A stretch of DNA of 64,000 nt from Nyssa sinensis (taxonomy: Eukaryota > Streptophyta > Magnoliopsida > Cornales > Nyssaceae). The stretch is from assembly GCA_008638375.1 (NCBI GenBank), contig CM018050.1, positions 23,504,426 to 23,568,425 on the forward strand, given 5' to 3'. The notes under the pieces are model-generated. The model made no database searches. It was not told the origin of the DNA and saw only the letters and a program-made list of their open reading frames with translations. Position numbers and translations under genes: made by a program. Below, in pieces: positions 11,292 to 23,621 of this stretch (position 1 is the stretch's first letter; every line of letters begins with the position of its first letter).

Positions 11292-14200
11292 GTATATATA
11301 TATGTATATATAAATCTGTTGTGAGTGTGTGCACGTGGGTGTACATATATATATATATATATAACAGTGTGTATGTGCACTGTGTGTGCCGTGTGAATGT
11401 GTGTGTGCAGAGAGTGGGTGTGAGAGTTGAGTGTAGAACACTCAATAGGGCATGGAGGGGGGGCTGTAAGTGTGTAAGGAATTAGGTGGCTGATGGAGTG
11501 AGGGAATGGGTTTGCTGTGTGGTCTGTATGCATATGTGTGTGGAGAGGGTGAGATGCAGAACCAACCGAGAAGGATATAGAGAGAGAAAATGAAGAGAGA
11601 GAGAGAGAGAGAGGCTGCTGGGTATTGATCTCGTGTATGTGTGTGCATGTCCATTGGGACTGAGAAAGAGATACAGGAAAGAAGGGGGAGAGGTTCGGAC
11701 CAAGCTGGAACAGAAGGGAGGAGGAGAGGCATGCACTGAGAAAAATCTGTGAACGTAAGGCAAGTAGGTCAACTTTTGTTTTTAATTTTCAAAGCATGAA
11801 AGTTGATTTGAAGTATAGGATCTTATAGAGTATGCAAAATGTAATCAAATGCAAAAGAAATCAAGTGAAATGGCCAAGGGGGGAGAGAGAAATTCTCAGT
11901 TACAGGTCAGTTAGGATAATCGGGTGGGTGAGTTTTTATGTTTCAAAACTTAGCCGAAATGATGGAAAACCAACCCCCTTAAGTGCAGAAAGGCATTGGG
12001 ATCAAAATGGGGATTGAACAGTGACTTAACAGTCACGAAAATGGAAATTTTGGGTTGGCCGGAGAGTTGACCGAGTGGTTTGACCCCCTATTCATGATGA
12101 TCTATAGTTCCAAATCAAAAACAAAGGGTAGATATGGAATCTGCATGAAAAACTCAAGGAAACCACATTTTAAAAACATGAAAAACTCACCGAAAATCGG
12201 TCGCCGGCGCCGGAGAAGGTGCCAGAACACTACCGAAGACACGCCGGAGAATCGGGGAGGAAGATACCGTACACTCGGGTCCGGGTCGGGTCGGAACCCG
12301 ACCGAGCTTCAAATCGAATACCCATTTGAACTAAACTGCATCGTTTTGAGGGGATGGATTTTAAGGTCTAGGGCTGATGTCAGCATGACATCAGCATGAC
12401 CTGTTGAACCGGTCGGTTCACTGCAGCCTTGGACCGGTTTAGGGTTTTGGTTTAAAAACCCCTTGGTTCAAACCGAAAGTTTGGACATTTACATTTTGAC
12501 CCCAGAACTTTTAAATAATTATGATCTGACCCTCCTGAATAAAATATTAATATAATTTAATTAATTATTTAATTTAATTTAATTATTTAAATATCCCAAA
12601 ATAGTCCGGAGTCTAAATGGAACAAGTTATTAGTGTGTTTTGACTATCTCGACCATTCTGAGACCAATGGTGAGGTTCGTTTTACGAGACAGGGTTTCAA
12701 AAAATAAAAGACCCGTAGTAACATTAAAAATTACCAAAATACCCTTGAATTGAAACACAGTCAAATGAATTTCGAATTAAGTAAACGAATAGTGAAACTT
12801 TATTATTTCGAGCATCTCGGACTCAACCGTGGAGTCCGATTTGTGAAAAGAGGTCTCGGGATGTAAGGACCAGTAAAAAAGTATAAAATGACCATCTTGC
12901 CCTTTCTAGCTCGGATGTCCGAATTGAATTCCACGAAAGCCTAAACCTATTTTCTTTGACGTTCCAGACTTAACAGTAGAATTTAATTTGGTGAAATAGA
13001 AACTTATAAAATAAGGACATAAAATTTGATGAATAGCATAATTCAAGTAACAAATGGACTGAGTCACATGTTATGATTTTAGGGATACGGAAAGGCAAGG
13101 AGAAGGTGATCTAACCTTCCATATTCTCACTGTAGTTCTGCTATACTATGACTAGGCTTTCCTGAGATTGAGATTGACCATCAGGTACGATATATTGTGC
13201 TAAGTAAGAAATAGAATTGAGTTTAGGAATAACTGCCATGTTGACTTGATGATTCACATGTTTGTTTGATTGTTCATGTCACGACCCGAATTCCAGCGAA
13301 CCCGAGGCACGAGTAACGAGACAAAAGAAAATAAAAATAATAAAGAAGTAAAGGCGATTAAGGCTAATTACATACATTCCATACGCTATTCTGATACATA
13401 CACAAAGTCTGGTCCATTTGTTCATAACATACAAAATGAGATACACTCTCGGGCTTATGCCCTTATACAATATCAAAAGCGCCCCTTGGGCCTAACATAG
13501 TCCCTAATCAGCTCATCTCCACATCTCGTATAGCTGGGACATCATCTGAAATGTTTACCCCACTAAAGGGGTCAGCTCAACATGCTGGTACAATATAATG
13601 CTAATGCAAGAAACAAAACTAAGGCCGTGGCATGTGCAAGTGTACAGTTATTTCTATATGGCATTCGATATCATGATGGCAGTATATAAACAGTATACAG
13701 TATATGAGCAGTATGCGTGACACACCCATGCAACTCTATGCCCACCCATGTCTCATGATACGGTCCTTCCCCGCAGGCATGAGTACCGCCACTATGTCTC
13801 GCTTCACGGTCCGGAATCCGTCAGGCTCGCAAGTACCTATTGGCCGATTTTGGGTTTTTCACCACAGGATCTACACCCTCATAATGCAAAGCACCAAGTG
13901 CTTAACTCACGCCATGTCCAAGAAATCACTCTATGCCAATATGCTCTGATTTCATCATGTCATAATGTAATCTCAATGATGCATCTCATTCATACATAAA
14001 GCATGCTTTCAAGTACATATTTCATAGTGTCAACAGTTCTCAAAGAGTATATTTCACACACCATACTAACACATGCGATATACACATAATCATTATCTAC
14101 ATTATCACCCAACTTACAGCAAGATAACATGAAGCACATAAGCATGTGAACAATCAAGCAAACATGTGAACAATCAAGACAGCAGAACAAGTATTCCTAA

Positions 14201-15983
14201 TCTTAATTCTATTTCTTACTTAGCACAATATATCGTACCTGATAATCGACCTCAACCCGGGAAAGTGTACGCGTAGTATGGTAGGATCACTGAAGAATAC
14301 CGAAGGTCAGATCACCTCCTCCTGTCCTGTCAGTGTCCCCTAAAAGCATAAATTACAACTCAGTCTATTGTCATTTGAATTTATTCTATTCACCAAATTT
14401 TTATGTCTTTAATTCATAGGTTTCTATTCTGCTAAATTAAACTCTGCCATTGAGTCTAGGACGTCGAAGAAAATAAGTTTAGGTTCTCGTAGAACTTAAT
14501 TCGGACATCGGGGTTCAAAAGGGCAAAACAGTCATTTTGCACTTTTCACGGGTCCTCACATTTCGTGACCTCTTTTCATAAATCGGACTCCACGGTTGAG
14601 TCCGGAATACTCGAGATAATAAAGTTTCACTATTTGTTTACTTAATTCGGAGTTCGTTTGACTGTATTTCAATTTAGGGGCATTTTGGTAATTTTAAAGG
14701 TTACTATGGGTCTTTTATTTTTTGGGACCCTGTCTCATAAAACGGACCTCACCATTGGCTTCAGAATGGTCGAGATAGTCAAAATACACTAATGACTTGT
14801 CCCATTTGGACTCCGAATTATTTTAGAATATTTAATTAATTAAATTAATTAATTAATTAATTTAATTAATATTTTAATTCAGGTGGGTCAAAGTGTAATT
14901 ACTTAAAATTTTAGGGTTAAAACGTAATTTTCAAAATCTGAGGGGTCAAATCAGAATTTTAAAAAGTACAGGACAGAATTGTAATTTTTAGAAAGTTCAG
15001 GGGCAATTTCGTAATTTACAAAACCCTATTCTCAATTTGGATAGCCAAACAGTGGCTAATCCAAAACAGGGATAAGATATCCCTGTTCCCATTTAATTCC
15101 AATTTCTAATTTCTTAACTCCGTAGCCAAACAGCCCCAATTAGGTTTTTAATTTAAAACATCAGCGCGACACGTGGCAGGGGCGGTTCAGCCCCGCCCGA
15201 ACCGGACCCGAAACCCGACCCGGGTGGCCTCCCTTCTTCCCCGACTTTCCGGCGGTGAACCAGCAGGGTTCCGGTGCCTTCTCCAGCGCCGGCGACCGTT
15301 TTCCGGTGGATTTTCAGTGTTTCCAAAATGTCATTTTCTTCCATTTTTCCCCTAGATTGCTTTTCTACCCTCCATTTCCATCAAGACCCTCTCAATCATC
15401 TCGAATATAGGGTTTAATAGCTCCGGCCGGCTTTCCAGTGAGCTAATTTTTTCTTAGTTTCTTGCTCGGTTCTTGACTATTTTAACTCATTTCTTTTTCT
15501 ATTTTCTTTCTGCACTTCTTAGGATTATTTCTAGGTCATTTAAACAAGGTTCTATGCATAAAATATCAAAAATCCGATTATCCTCCAAAACCAGAAACTC
15601 CATTTTTCTTACTGGTTTCTTAACCATTTTGACTGATTCTTTTTGCTATTTGTTCTACATTTTATGCTCTTTAAAACCCTACACTTAAAATCAAATGAAA
15701 CTCTTAAATCTCAAAAATAGAATGAGACCCACTTACCTTGAAATTTCTGATTTTCTCTCGGTGGGTTGCTTCCTCCCTCTTTCTGTTCCTCTTGGTCACC
15801 TCTCTAGCTTCCTCTCCGTTCTTACAGTTCCCTCTCACTTTCTGCTTTTCTTTCATTCTCTTCCCCCAACCGAGACCACACATATATCACTCACACCTCC
15901 ATTTCTCTCTCTCGGTTACTCCCCCTTCACAGCCCCTTTCCTTGACTTTTTTCCCTGTTCAGCCACCCTAATTTCCCTTACAA

Positions 15984-16012
15984 GGCAGCTTTGCATTAAA
16001 TGCAAAGCTGCC
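15984..16012. repeat. 29-bp perfect palindrome in S2 (14-bp arms)
   Basis: GGCAGCTTTGCATT and its exact reverse complement are separated by one base. The inner 19 bp recur in the A-family LTR at 2877-2895 and 10443-10461 at the equivalent place between the TA tract and the purine-rich tract. Confidence 0.95.
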
Positions 16013-16128
16013 CTACACCTTACACCTATATACCCACTCATATACATACACCTTAGACACACACTGTTACACGACATCACACACACACACGGTCTGTCAT
16101 ACACACCCAGTGCACACCTACACTGATT

Positions 16129-16159
<31 letters not shown>

Positions 16160-16257
16160 TTATACACACATACATGTATCACACACATGTATAATACTCA
16201 CACATCTTACACATATATATATATACACACATAATCTTATACACATTATATTCACAC

Positions 16258-16326
<69 letters not shown>
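16258..16326. repeat. AAT microsatellite
   Basis: About 22 uninterrupted AAT units near the 5' end of the reversed LTR S2. A shorter, decayed ATT tract occupies the equivalent position in S1 (11078-11114). Confidence 0.97.
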
Positions 16327-16328
<2 letters not shown>

Positions 16329-17264
16329 TAAATAACCAAGAAAATTTATTTATAAAAAAAAAAAAATTTCGGTTATTACAGTTCACATGCTTATGTGCTT
16401 CATGCTATCTTGCTGAAAGTTGGGTGATAATGTGGATCATGATTTTGTGTATATCGCATGTGCTAGTATAATTTGTGGATTATATTCTTTGAGAATTGTT
16501 TAGACTATGAAATGCGTGATTTAAAGCATGCTTCATGTGTGACTGAGATGCATTATTGAGATTACATTGTGGCATGATAGAATCAGAGCATATTGGCATA
16601 ATGTGACTCCTTGGACATGGTGTGAGTTGAGCACATGGTGCTGTGCATTATGAAGGTCCAGATCCTGTGGTGAAAAACTCGAAATCGGCCATTAGGTACT
16701 CACATGCCTGACGGGTTCCGAACCGTGAAGCGAAACATACATGGTACTTACAGGCCATCGGGAAAGGTCCGTAAAGCGAGACATGGGTGGGCATGGAGTT
16801 GCATGGGTGTGTCACGTATACTACTCATATACTGCATACTGTTCATATACTGCCTTGATGACATTGAATGCCATATAGATATAACTGTACACTTGCACAT
16901 GCCACGCCCTTAATTTTGTTTCTTGCATTAGCATTATATTGTACCAACAGTTGAGCTAACCCATTCGTGGGACAAACATTTCAGATGATGTTCCAGCTGT
17001 GCGAGACTTAGAGATGCTTTGATTGAGGATTATATTTGGCCCGCGAGGCGTATTTAATATTGTACAAAGGCATAAGTCCTAGACTATTTCCTGTCATTAT
17101 ATGTTGTGAACTAAGGGACCAGACTTTATGCGTTGTATCAGAATGGCGGATTAAATTAGTATTGAACTGTACTTGATTGTCCTTTATTTCCTTATTATTT
17201 TATTTCCCTTTTTGTCTCAATAGTCGCGTCTCGGGTTCGCCAGAATTCGGGGTCTGAAAAAAAT

Positions 17265-19321
17265 ACTTTGGCCGAAAAATTGAGAGAGCAAAGGTTTGGG
17301 GGCTGTTTCATGGGGCTGGGGAGACTCAAGATCTTATCAAAATGTTTTACAAACATTTTTGGGTGGATTAGAAATGAAAACAGCTTCAAAAATGTAAGGA
17401 AAATGCGATTTAAAAACATGGATGTAGCAGGTTCCAGCCACCGTCACCAGAGGGAGTGACCGGAGACGGCTAGGACCATGTCGGAAGGACGGGGGCGAGG
17501 GCGCAACAGCTTGGGCCTTGTTGGGTCTGTTTGGGTTTGAATAGGGTTGGGCTGTTTGGGGTTTAAATGGCCTTTGGGCCTGTTTTGATTTTTAAAAGGA
17601 AGTTGGGCCTGGGTTGCTTAAATAATTGGGCCCAACCGTATTGAAAGAAATGAAAAAAAAAAAGGAAAAAGGGGGGGCAGAGGGACTCGATCCAGAGACG
17701 GCACAGATGGAAAGAAGCGTGTGGACCAGTGGGATGGTTACCAGGTTGGTAACCATTTCCCAAACAAAAATATATAATATATATGTTTAAAGTATTTAAT
17801 TAATTAAATTAAATACCCTGAAATGGCTCGGAGCACAAACAAGGCAAGTCATATATGTTTTTTAACTATCTTGGGGCTCCTAAGACCAACGGTGAGGTCC
17901 GTGATGTGAGACGAGGTCCCGAAAAATAAAAGACCCGTGGAACCATAGAAAATTACCAAAATGCCCCTGAGTCAAAACACAGTCAAACGAAACCCAATTT
18001 AAATAAAAAAATAGTGAAATCTTATTATCTCAAACATTCCGGACTCAACTGTGGAGTCTGATTTACTAGGAGAGGCCTCGGGAAATGGGAAACCGTGAAA
18101 GTGAAAGATGACAGTTTTACCCTTTTTAGCCCCGATGTCCAAATTAAATTCGCGAAAGCCCACACCTATTTTCTTCGACGTTTCAGACCCAATTCTAGAA
18201 TTTATTTTAGTAAAATAGAAACTAATAAAATAAAGACATAAAATTTGATGAATAGTATCATTAAAGTAGCAAACGGACTAAGTTATATTTTATGATTTTA
18301 GGAGCATCGAAAGGCAAAGAGAAGGCAGTCTGATCCTTCTACATTCTCACTGCTAGCCACTACACTACGAGCGCGGTTTATTAGGGTTGAGACCAACCCG
18401 TCAGGTACGATGTTTTGCTAATGTAAGAAATGGAGTTAAGTTTAGGAATATTTGTGAGTGACTTGAATGATCTATGTGTTTAACTGTTATAGGGAGATTA
18501 TCTGGATTGTGTTTACTTGATGGTCTGATATTGGTTGTTCACATATTTATGTGTTGCTTGTATTCTTTGAGAACTTAGTATCGTGATGAACATGAACTGT
18601 GATATATGCTTAAATTGACTACACTAGATATGCATACATATGGAACTAGCTGGTGATTTACATATTATTGTCTCGAGTATGCTATATTGTTAAAATTATG
18701 TCCCATTGAGATTGCATTGGCATATTGGCATATGGTGAATCCTTTGAGAACATGGTGTGAGTTGAGCACGTGGTGCTTTGAATTATGAGGGTGCAGATCT
18801 TGTGGTGAAAAACCAAAAATTGGCCATTACATTGGTACTTCGAGCCATCGGGCGAGACCCGTAAATGAGACATGGGTGTGGCATTGAGTGCATGGGTGTG
18901 TCATGCATACTTTCATCACATTGTATTAATGAAATTTTAAAGCATTTAGAGATAAATATACACTTTGCACATACCATACCTTAGCTTTATTTCTTGCATT
19001 AGTATCACATTGTACCAGCAGTTGAGCTAACCCATTCGTGGGATAACATTTCAGATGATGCTCCAGCTACATGAGGTTCAGTAGTGTCTTAGTGAATGAA
19101 AGAACTTGAAGTGTTTTGGCCCTTGGGGCATATTTTGAGATGTAAGGGCTTAAGCCCAAATGACATGTGAACGATGTATTCATGGGATGTATTTTATGTT
19201 TTTATATGTATTGATGAAAATGGATGCATGCTTAGTTGAATCCATTTAGATTGTCCTTTATTTTATTTTCCTTTGTCTCGTCAGTCGCACCTCGAGTTCA
19301 CAAAAAATTCGGGGCGTGACA
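17265..19321 (+). repeat. 3' LTR of element A, second part
   Basis: Continues the A-family LTR exactly where 11031 left off, beginning ACTTTGGCCG and ending GGGGCGTGACA. It matches 3468-5545 of the 5' LTR with few differences. It carries the second copy of the tRNA-like antisense segment (about 17680-17755) and of the three hairpin modules (from about 17880). The terminus is followed by the target duplication AAGTA and the resumed gag of element B. Confidence 0.93.
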
Positions 19322-19985
19322 AAGTACACAAGGGACAGTGCTACAAGGGCACCAATGCCTGTTACAGTTTTGGCCAAACTGGACATTTCATAAGGGATTG
19401 TCCCAAGAATGGCAGGATTATGATCAGCTCTGGACCTGCCGCATCAGCCTCTGTCGTACGACCTCAAACCAGGAATGAAGGACCAAGATACGACGATCAA
19501 CGCCCAAGAAGAGTTTTCTCCATTACACCGGGTAATGTTCAGGCTGCCACCTTAGTGGTCACAGGTACTCTTTCAGTTTGTTCCCAACCTGCACATGTAC
19601 TATTTGATACTGGTTCTACACATTCATTCATATCTCCCACATTTTATGCCAAGTTGAACTTAGATGCTGAACCCCTAGGTTACATGTTGACTGTTTCAAT
19701 TCCTTCGGAGGAATCATTATTGGGGACAATAATACATAGATCATGTGATATAGAAGTCAAGGGTACCCAGTTTTGATACCTTTAAAGATTTGCGGATTCA
19801 ATGTGATCCTCGGCATGGATTGGCTGGCCACGAATCACACTACCATCGATTGTGTAGCCAAAAGAGTCCTTATTCAGAATCCATGGCAACCGAGTATTGT
19901 ATTTGAAGGGATGGGAGCAGCCTCTCTGCCTTAGTTTGTTTCATCCATTCAGGCTAGGCGTTTACTTCACAAGGGATGTTGTGGT
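19322..19985 (+). pseudogene. Gag C-terminus and protease of element B
   Basis: This resumes the B gag interrupted at 2563. The second zinc knuckle reads ACYSFGQTGHFIRDC, in which the second cysteine position is phenylalanine. It is followed by a linker and an aspartic protease with 'HVLFDTGSTHSFISPTF' (active site DTG at about 19605). The frame is open to 19776, then stops and shifts, although later wording such as GMDWLA near 19815 is still pol-like. In a functional element this region packages RNA and cleaves the polyprotein. Here it is broken by stops and by element A. Confidence 0.88.
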
Positions 19986-19999
19986 TTCTTGTGTAGTGT

Positions 20000-21365
20000 C
20001 ATTGACACCCGTTCACAAGAACCCACACTAGATCAGATTCCTGTTGCCAGAGAGTTTCCCAATATATTTTTGGATGATCTGCCTAGAATGCCTATTGATT
20101 TGGAAATCGAGTTCAACATTGATGTACTTCCCGACACTTCACCTATATCTAAGGCCCCTTACCTAATGGCACAGTAGAGATGAAGGAACTGAAATTGCAA
20201 TTGCAAAAGTTGCTAGAAAAAGGTTTTATATGACCCAGCTCTTCGTCATTGGGTGCCCCAATGTTGTTTGTTAAGAAGAAAAATGGGACTATGAGATTGT
20301 ACATCGACATAGATAGTTGAACAAAGTCACCATTAAGAAAAAGTACCCTCTACCAAGGGTAGATGATTTATTTGATCAGTTGAAAGGGGCGCAGGTCTTC
20401 TCATAGATTAACTTGAGGTCAGGGTACTACCAGTTGAAAGTCAAGCCTGCAAATGTAGAAAAAATGGCATTCAGAACCCGTTATGGACACTATGAGTTCC
20501 TAGTGATGCCTTTTAGGGTGACAAATGCCCCAGCTGCATTCATGGACTTAATGAACAAGGTTTTCAAGTCGTATCTAGATGACTTCGTGATTGTGTTCAT
20601 TGATGATATCTTAGTTTATTCTAAGAACCCAGAATAACATGAAGTACATTTGAGAAAAGCTTTGCAAAAGCTACGGGAGCAGAAGTTGCACGCTAAACCG
20701 AAGAAGTGTGAGTTTTGGCTCCTCAGCATCTCATTTCTTAGACATGTGATCACCAAAGACAGAATCTCAGTGGATTCCCAAAAGATAAAAGCCATTATGA
20801 ATTGGCCTTGGCCAATTAGCATCATGGAAGTTCGCAGTTTCATGGGGTTGGCTGGCTATTACAGAAGGTATGTCAAAGACTTCTCCGAGATAGCAGCACC
20901 AATCACCCAACTGACTCGAAAGAATACTCCTTTTGTGTGGACTAAAGAAAGGGATAAGAGTTTCCAAGAGCTAAAGAACCGTCTAGTGTTAGCTCCAATT
21001 CTAACGATACCAGAAGGGACAAAAGGCTTTGTGATATACAGTGATGCATCATAAAAAGGCTTGGGTGTGTTCTAATGTAGATGGACAAGGTAGCGGGCTA
21101 TGCCTCATGGCAATTAAGACCACATGAGAAGAACTACCCAACTCATGACCTTGAACTCGCAGCCATTGTGTTTACACTGAAAATCTAGAGACATTATCTC
21201 TATGGAGCGATGTGTGAGATTTTTACAGACCACAAGAGCCTCAAGTAGAGAGCTCAACATGAAACAGCATCGATGGCTGGAGTTGATCAAGGATTATGAG
21301 CTCAATATATAGTACCACCTAGAAAAGGCTAATGTGGTGGCAGATGCTCTGAGTAGGAAGTCATC
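20000..21365 (+). pseudogene. Reverse transcriptase and RNase H of element B
   Basis: RT motifs in order are KKKYPLPRVDDLFDQLKGA (about 20336), [12 protein letters not shown] (20413), '[20 protein letters not shown]' (20482) and the catalytic [12 protein letters not shown] (about 20595). The connection domain includes FMGLAGYYRRYVKDF (about 20840). RNase H remnants are GFVIYSDAS (about 21027), EIFTDHKSLK (about 21208) and VADALSRKS (about 21340). Stops interrupt the frame at about 20175, 20407, 20635 and 21052, with small frameshifts around them. It is therefore a pseudogene of an otherwise complete domain set. The FIDD variant of the YxDD box is normal for gypsy elements. Confidence 0.93.
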
Positions 21366-22545
21366 AGAGAGTCTTACTTACTTGTTGACTACAAAATGGG
21401 AGCTGTTGAAGAAGTTATAGATGATAGAGATAAAAGTGGTTTTGCTAGACTCCAAAGTAGTGCTTGCCAATGTGACAGTCAAACTGACAATCATGGATAA
21501 GATTAAGAAGCTATAGTCCCAAGATGAGAAATTGGTCAAACTTTGAGAAGATGCTGAAGTAGGTAGAAATCTGAAATTTGTTGTCCGAGATGGGATGTCA
21601 TGTTGTCGAGACAGAATCTGTGTGCCAGATGTGCCCGAGATTAGAGAGGAGATCCTTAATGGGGTGCACAACTTGAAGTTTTCCATACACCTAGGGAACA
21701 CCAAGATGTACCATAATGTCTGAGGTGCTTATTGGTGGTCAGGCATGAATAGGGACATTGACGAGTACATAACTCGATGTGCCAAGTGCCAGCAAGTTAA
21801 AGCCGAACATCAGAAGCCTAGTGGACTTTTGCAACCACTTCCGATACCTGATTGCAAATGGGAGCACATTACTATGGATTTTGTATTTGGGTTGCCCAGG
21901 ATGCTGCAAGGGAGTGATTCCATATGGGTGATTGTGGACAGACTGACAAAGACGACTCATTTCCTTACAACAAAAAAGATGTAGACATTAGAGCGATTGG
22001 CAGTGCTCTATATCCAATCGATTGTCCGATTACATAAAGTCCCAGTTTCTATAGTGTCTGATCGAGACCTAAGATTCGTGTCCTGATTTTAAAGGAGCTT
22101 ACAGAAAGCAATGGGTACGGAACTTAGTCTCAGTACCGCCTCCTACCCAAAGACTGATGGAAAGTCTGAGAGAATGATTCAGACCTTAAAGGATATGCTA
22201 CGATTTTATGTTATGGACTTCAAGCGAAGCTGGGAGGAATAGCTACCACTGGTGGAGTTCACATACAACAATAGCTATCAATCCAGTATTAGTATGGCAC
22301 CATATGAGGCACTATACGGTAGGAAGTGCCGATCTCTTTTATGCTGGACAGAGGTAGGGGAAAGGAAGTTGTTGGGCTCGGAGATAGTAGAATAGACGAC
22401 AACAAAGATCCAGCTGATTAGGCAGCACTTATTGGCAAGTCAAAGCTGCTAGAAGAGTTATGCCCATGTCTGAAGAAGAGAGATAAAATTTGAAGCGGGC
22501 GATCATGTGTTTCTAAAAGTGTCATCTATGAAGGGCGTAGTAAGA
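21366..22545 (+). pseudogene. Integrase of element B
   Basis: The N-terminal zinc-binding part shows YITRCAKCQQVKAEH (about 21769). The catalytic core follows with HITMDFVFGLPR (first Asp, about 21866), VSDRDLRF (second Asp, about 22056) and 'YPKTDGKSERMIQTLKDM' (Glu, about 22144). Downstream is YEALYGRKCRSLLCW (about 22304). All three catalytic acidic positions are still recognisable, but stops (for example at 21982 and 22240) and small indels destroy the frame. The order and spacing are those of a gypsy integrase. Confidence 0.9.
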
Positions 22546-22559
22546 TTTGGAAAGAAATA

Positions 22560-22945
22560 GAAGCTAAGAACTCGCTACATCGGACTGTTTGAGGTCATAG
22601 GAAGAGTAGGACAGGTGGCATACCGACTTGTCCTACCATCAAAGTTGGCGCATGTGCACAATGTCTTCCATGTTTCTATGCTGAGGAAGTACTTGCACAA
22701 TCCAGACCAAGTGGTTGAGCATGAACCCCTGGATGTCCAAGAGGATCTGACTTATGTTGAGGAGCCAGTATAGATCTTGGATCGTCGGAACATGTTTTGC
22801 AGAACAAGACTCTTCCACTAGTGAATGTGTTGTGGAGAAATGATCAAATTGATGAACCACTTAGGAGTGAGAGGATGAGATTCGCACCAAGCACCGGCAA
22901 CTTTTCGTGTTACGAGGTATGCCATTTTGGGGACCAAACTTTCCT
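22560..22945 (+). pseudogene. Integrase tail and chromodomain-like end of pol, element B
   Basis: Translation gives VGQVAYRLVLPSKLAHVHN (about 22608), VFHVSMLRKYLHNPDQVVEH, then an EEPV-ILDRRN segment and VLWRNDQIDEPL (about 22825). This is the expected order for the C-terminal chromodomain of Tekay-like chromoviruses, which in active relatives helps direct integration to heterochromatin. It has stops and at least one frameshift, and it lies just upstream of the polypurine tract. Confidence 0.8.
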
Positions 22946-22957
22946 AAAAAGGGAATA
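22946..22957 (+). other. Polypurine tract of element B
   Basis: The purine-rich AAAAAGGGAATA directly precedes the 3' LTR start TGTAATATCCC at 22958. Two pyrimidines near the end suggest decay. Confidence 0.7.
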
Positions 22958-23589
22958 TGTAATATCCCGACTCAATTAGGTAAAGTAATTTACTTTAATA
23001 CCATTTTTATGAGATTAATTATATATTAATTTATTTGAAAACTTAAATTGGAACTAGTAAGCCTTGAATGTTGAAAATAGTACATGAAGAGAAATTGGGC
23101 AAATTAGCGCGATGCGAGAATAAGATAAACTTAAAATCAAAATTATCGATAAATATAAAATAATTTTTAGTCGAATAAAACATGATATACTATGAAAAAA
23201 AAAAAAAAAGATTTACTACGTAAAAATTTAACACACAAAAATCAAAAGCAATGCGAGAATACTAAGGGATTTTTAAAATGATTAAGGCACAATTTGAAAA
23301 TTTGACGAATAATCCCTAAAATGCCAAACAAGGCATAAGTAAGAAAAATGGGCAAAAATGTGGCCAAAAGGGAGGCCAAAGGGTTTTAACCTTAGACCAA
23401 ATGAGAGAAGAACTTAAGGCCCAAAAAGAACACCAATTGGGCTACAAGCACTTTTGTGATATATAATGCATAAGATATATACATATGCCCAAATAAGCTT
23501 CAATTCTACATACTCAAAATTGAGGTGGTAGCATGCCATTGGGCCACACCTCCACCCAATGACAAGGCATGCACCACATCAGCCATAAA

Positions 23590-23621
<32 letters not shown>

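Larger units (their letters stand above)
13277..16380 (-). mobile_element. S2: solo LTR of the S family in reverse orientation, nested in S1
   Basis: On the + strand it runs from TGTCACGACCCGAATT to CGGTTATTACA, which is the reverse complement of an S-family LTR. It is flanked by a perfect 5-bp duplication GTTCA (13272-13276 and 16381-16385). Its 3,104 bp is the full LTR length, with no internal sequence. It carries a perfect 14-bp-arm palindrome (15984-16012), a TA tract (16130-16152) and an AAT microsatellite (16258-16326). It inserted after S1, which had already inserted into element A. The reading frames in the Pro/Ser-rich stretch 15695-16126 have no family resemblance. Confidence 0.95.
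11032..17259 (+). mobile_element. S1: solo LTR of the S family, inserted in the 3' LTR of A and split by S2
   Basis: It begins TGTAATAACC and ends with a decayed terminus at 17259 (ggggtctgaaa). It is flanked by a perfect duplication AAAAT (11027-11031 and 17260-17264). Minus the nested S2 and its duplication it is about 3.1 kb, close to the length of S2. No internal domain, primer site or polypurine tract is present, so it is a solo LTR left by LTR-LTR recombination. It contains TA microsatellites (11243-11310, 11347-11362), an 8-bp-arm palindrome at 11427-11445, GA tracts near 11580-11612 and three hairpin modules (12655, 12822, 12960). The many frames over the TA and CA repeats are low-complexity artefacts. 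Confidence 0.92.
2564..19321 (+). mobile_element. Element A: large non-autonomous gypsy derivative, inserted in B gag and itself invaded by S1 and S2
   Basis: Two LTRs of about 3 kb in direct orientation (2564-5545, and 10092-11031 continued at 17265-19321) bound a 4.5-kb internal domain. They are flanked by a perfect 5-bp target duplication AAGTA (2559-2563 and 19322-19326). A primer-binding site and a polypurine tract are in the right places. Without the nested insertion the 3' LTR is 2,997 bp against 2,982 bp for the 5' LTR. The internal domain lacks gag, RT and integrase core and keeps only small pol remnants, so mobilisation would have depended on proteins from another element. The overall plan is like the plant LARD class. 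Confidence 0.93.

Noticed and set aside
11022..11533. Several overlapping frames rich in Tyr, Ile, His and Thr on both strands
   Set aside because: They translate TA, GT and CA microsatellites of the S1 LTR; there is no family resemblance.
15695..16126. 143-residue Pro/Ser/Leu-rich frame
   Set aside because: It lies in the solo LTR S2 in antisense, on a pyrimidine-rich strand that is the complement of the LTR's GA tract.
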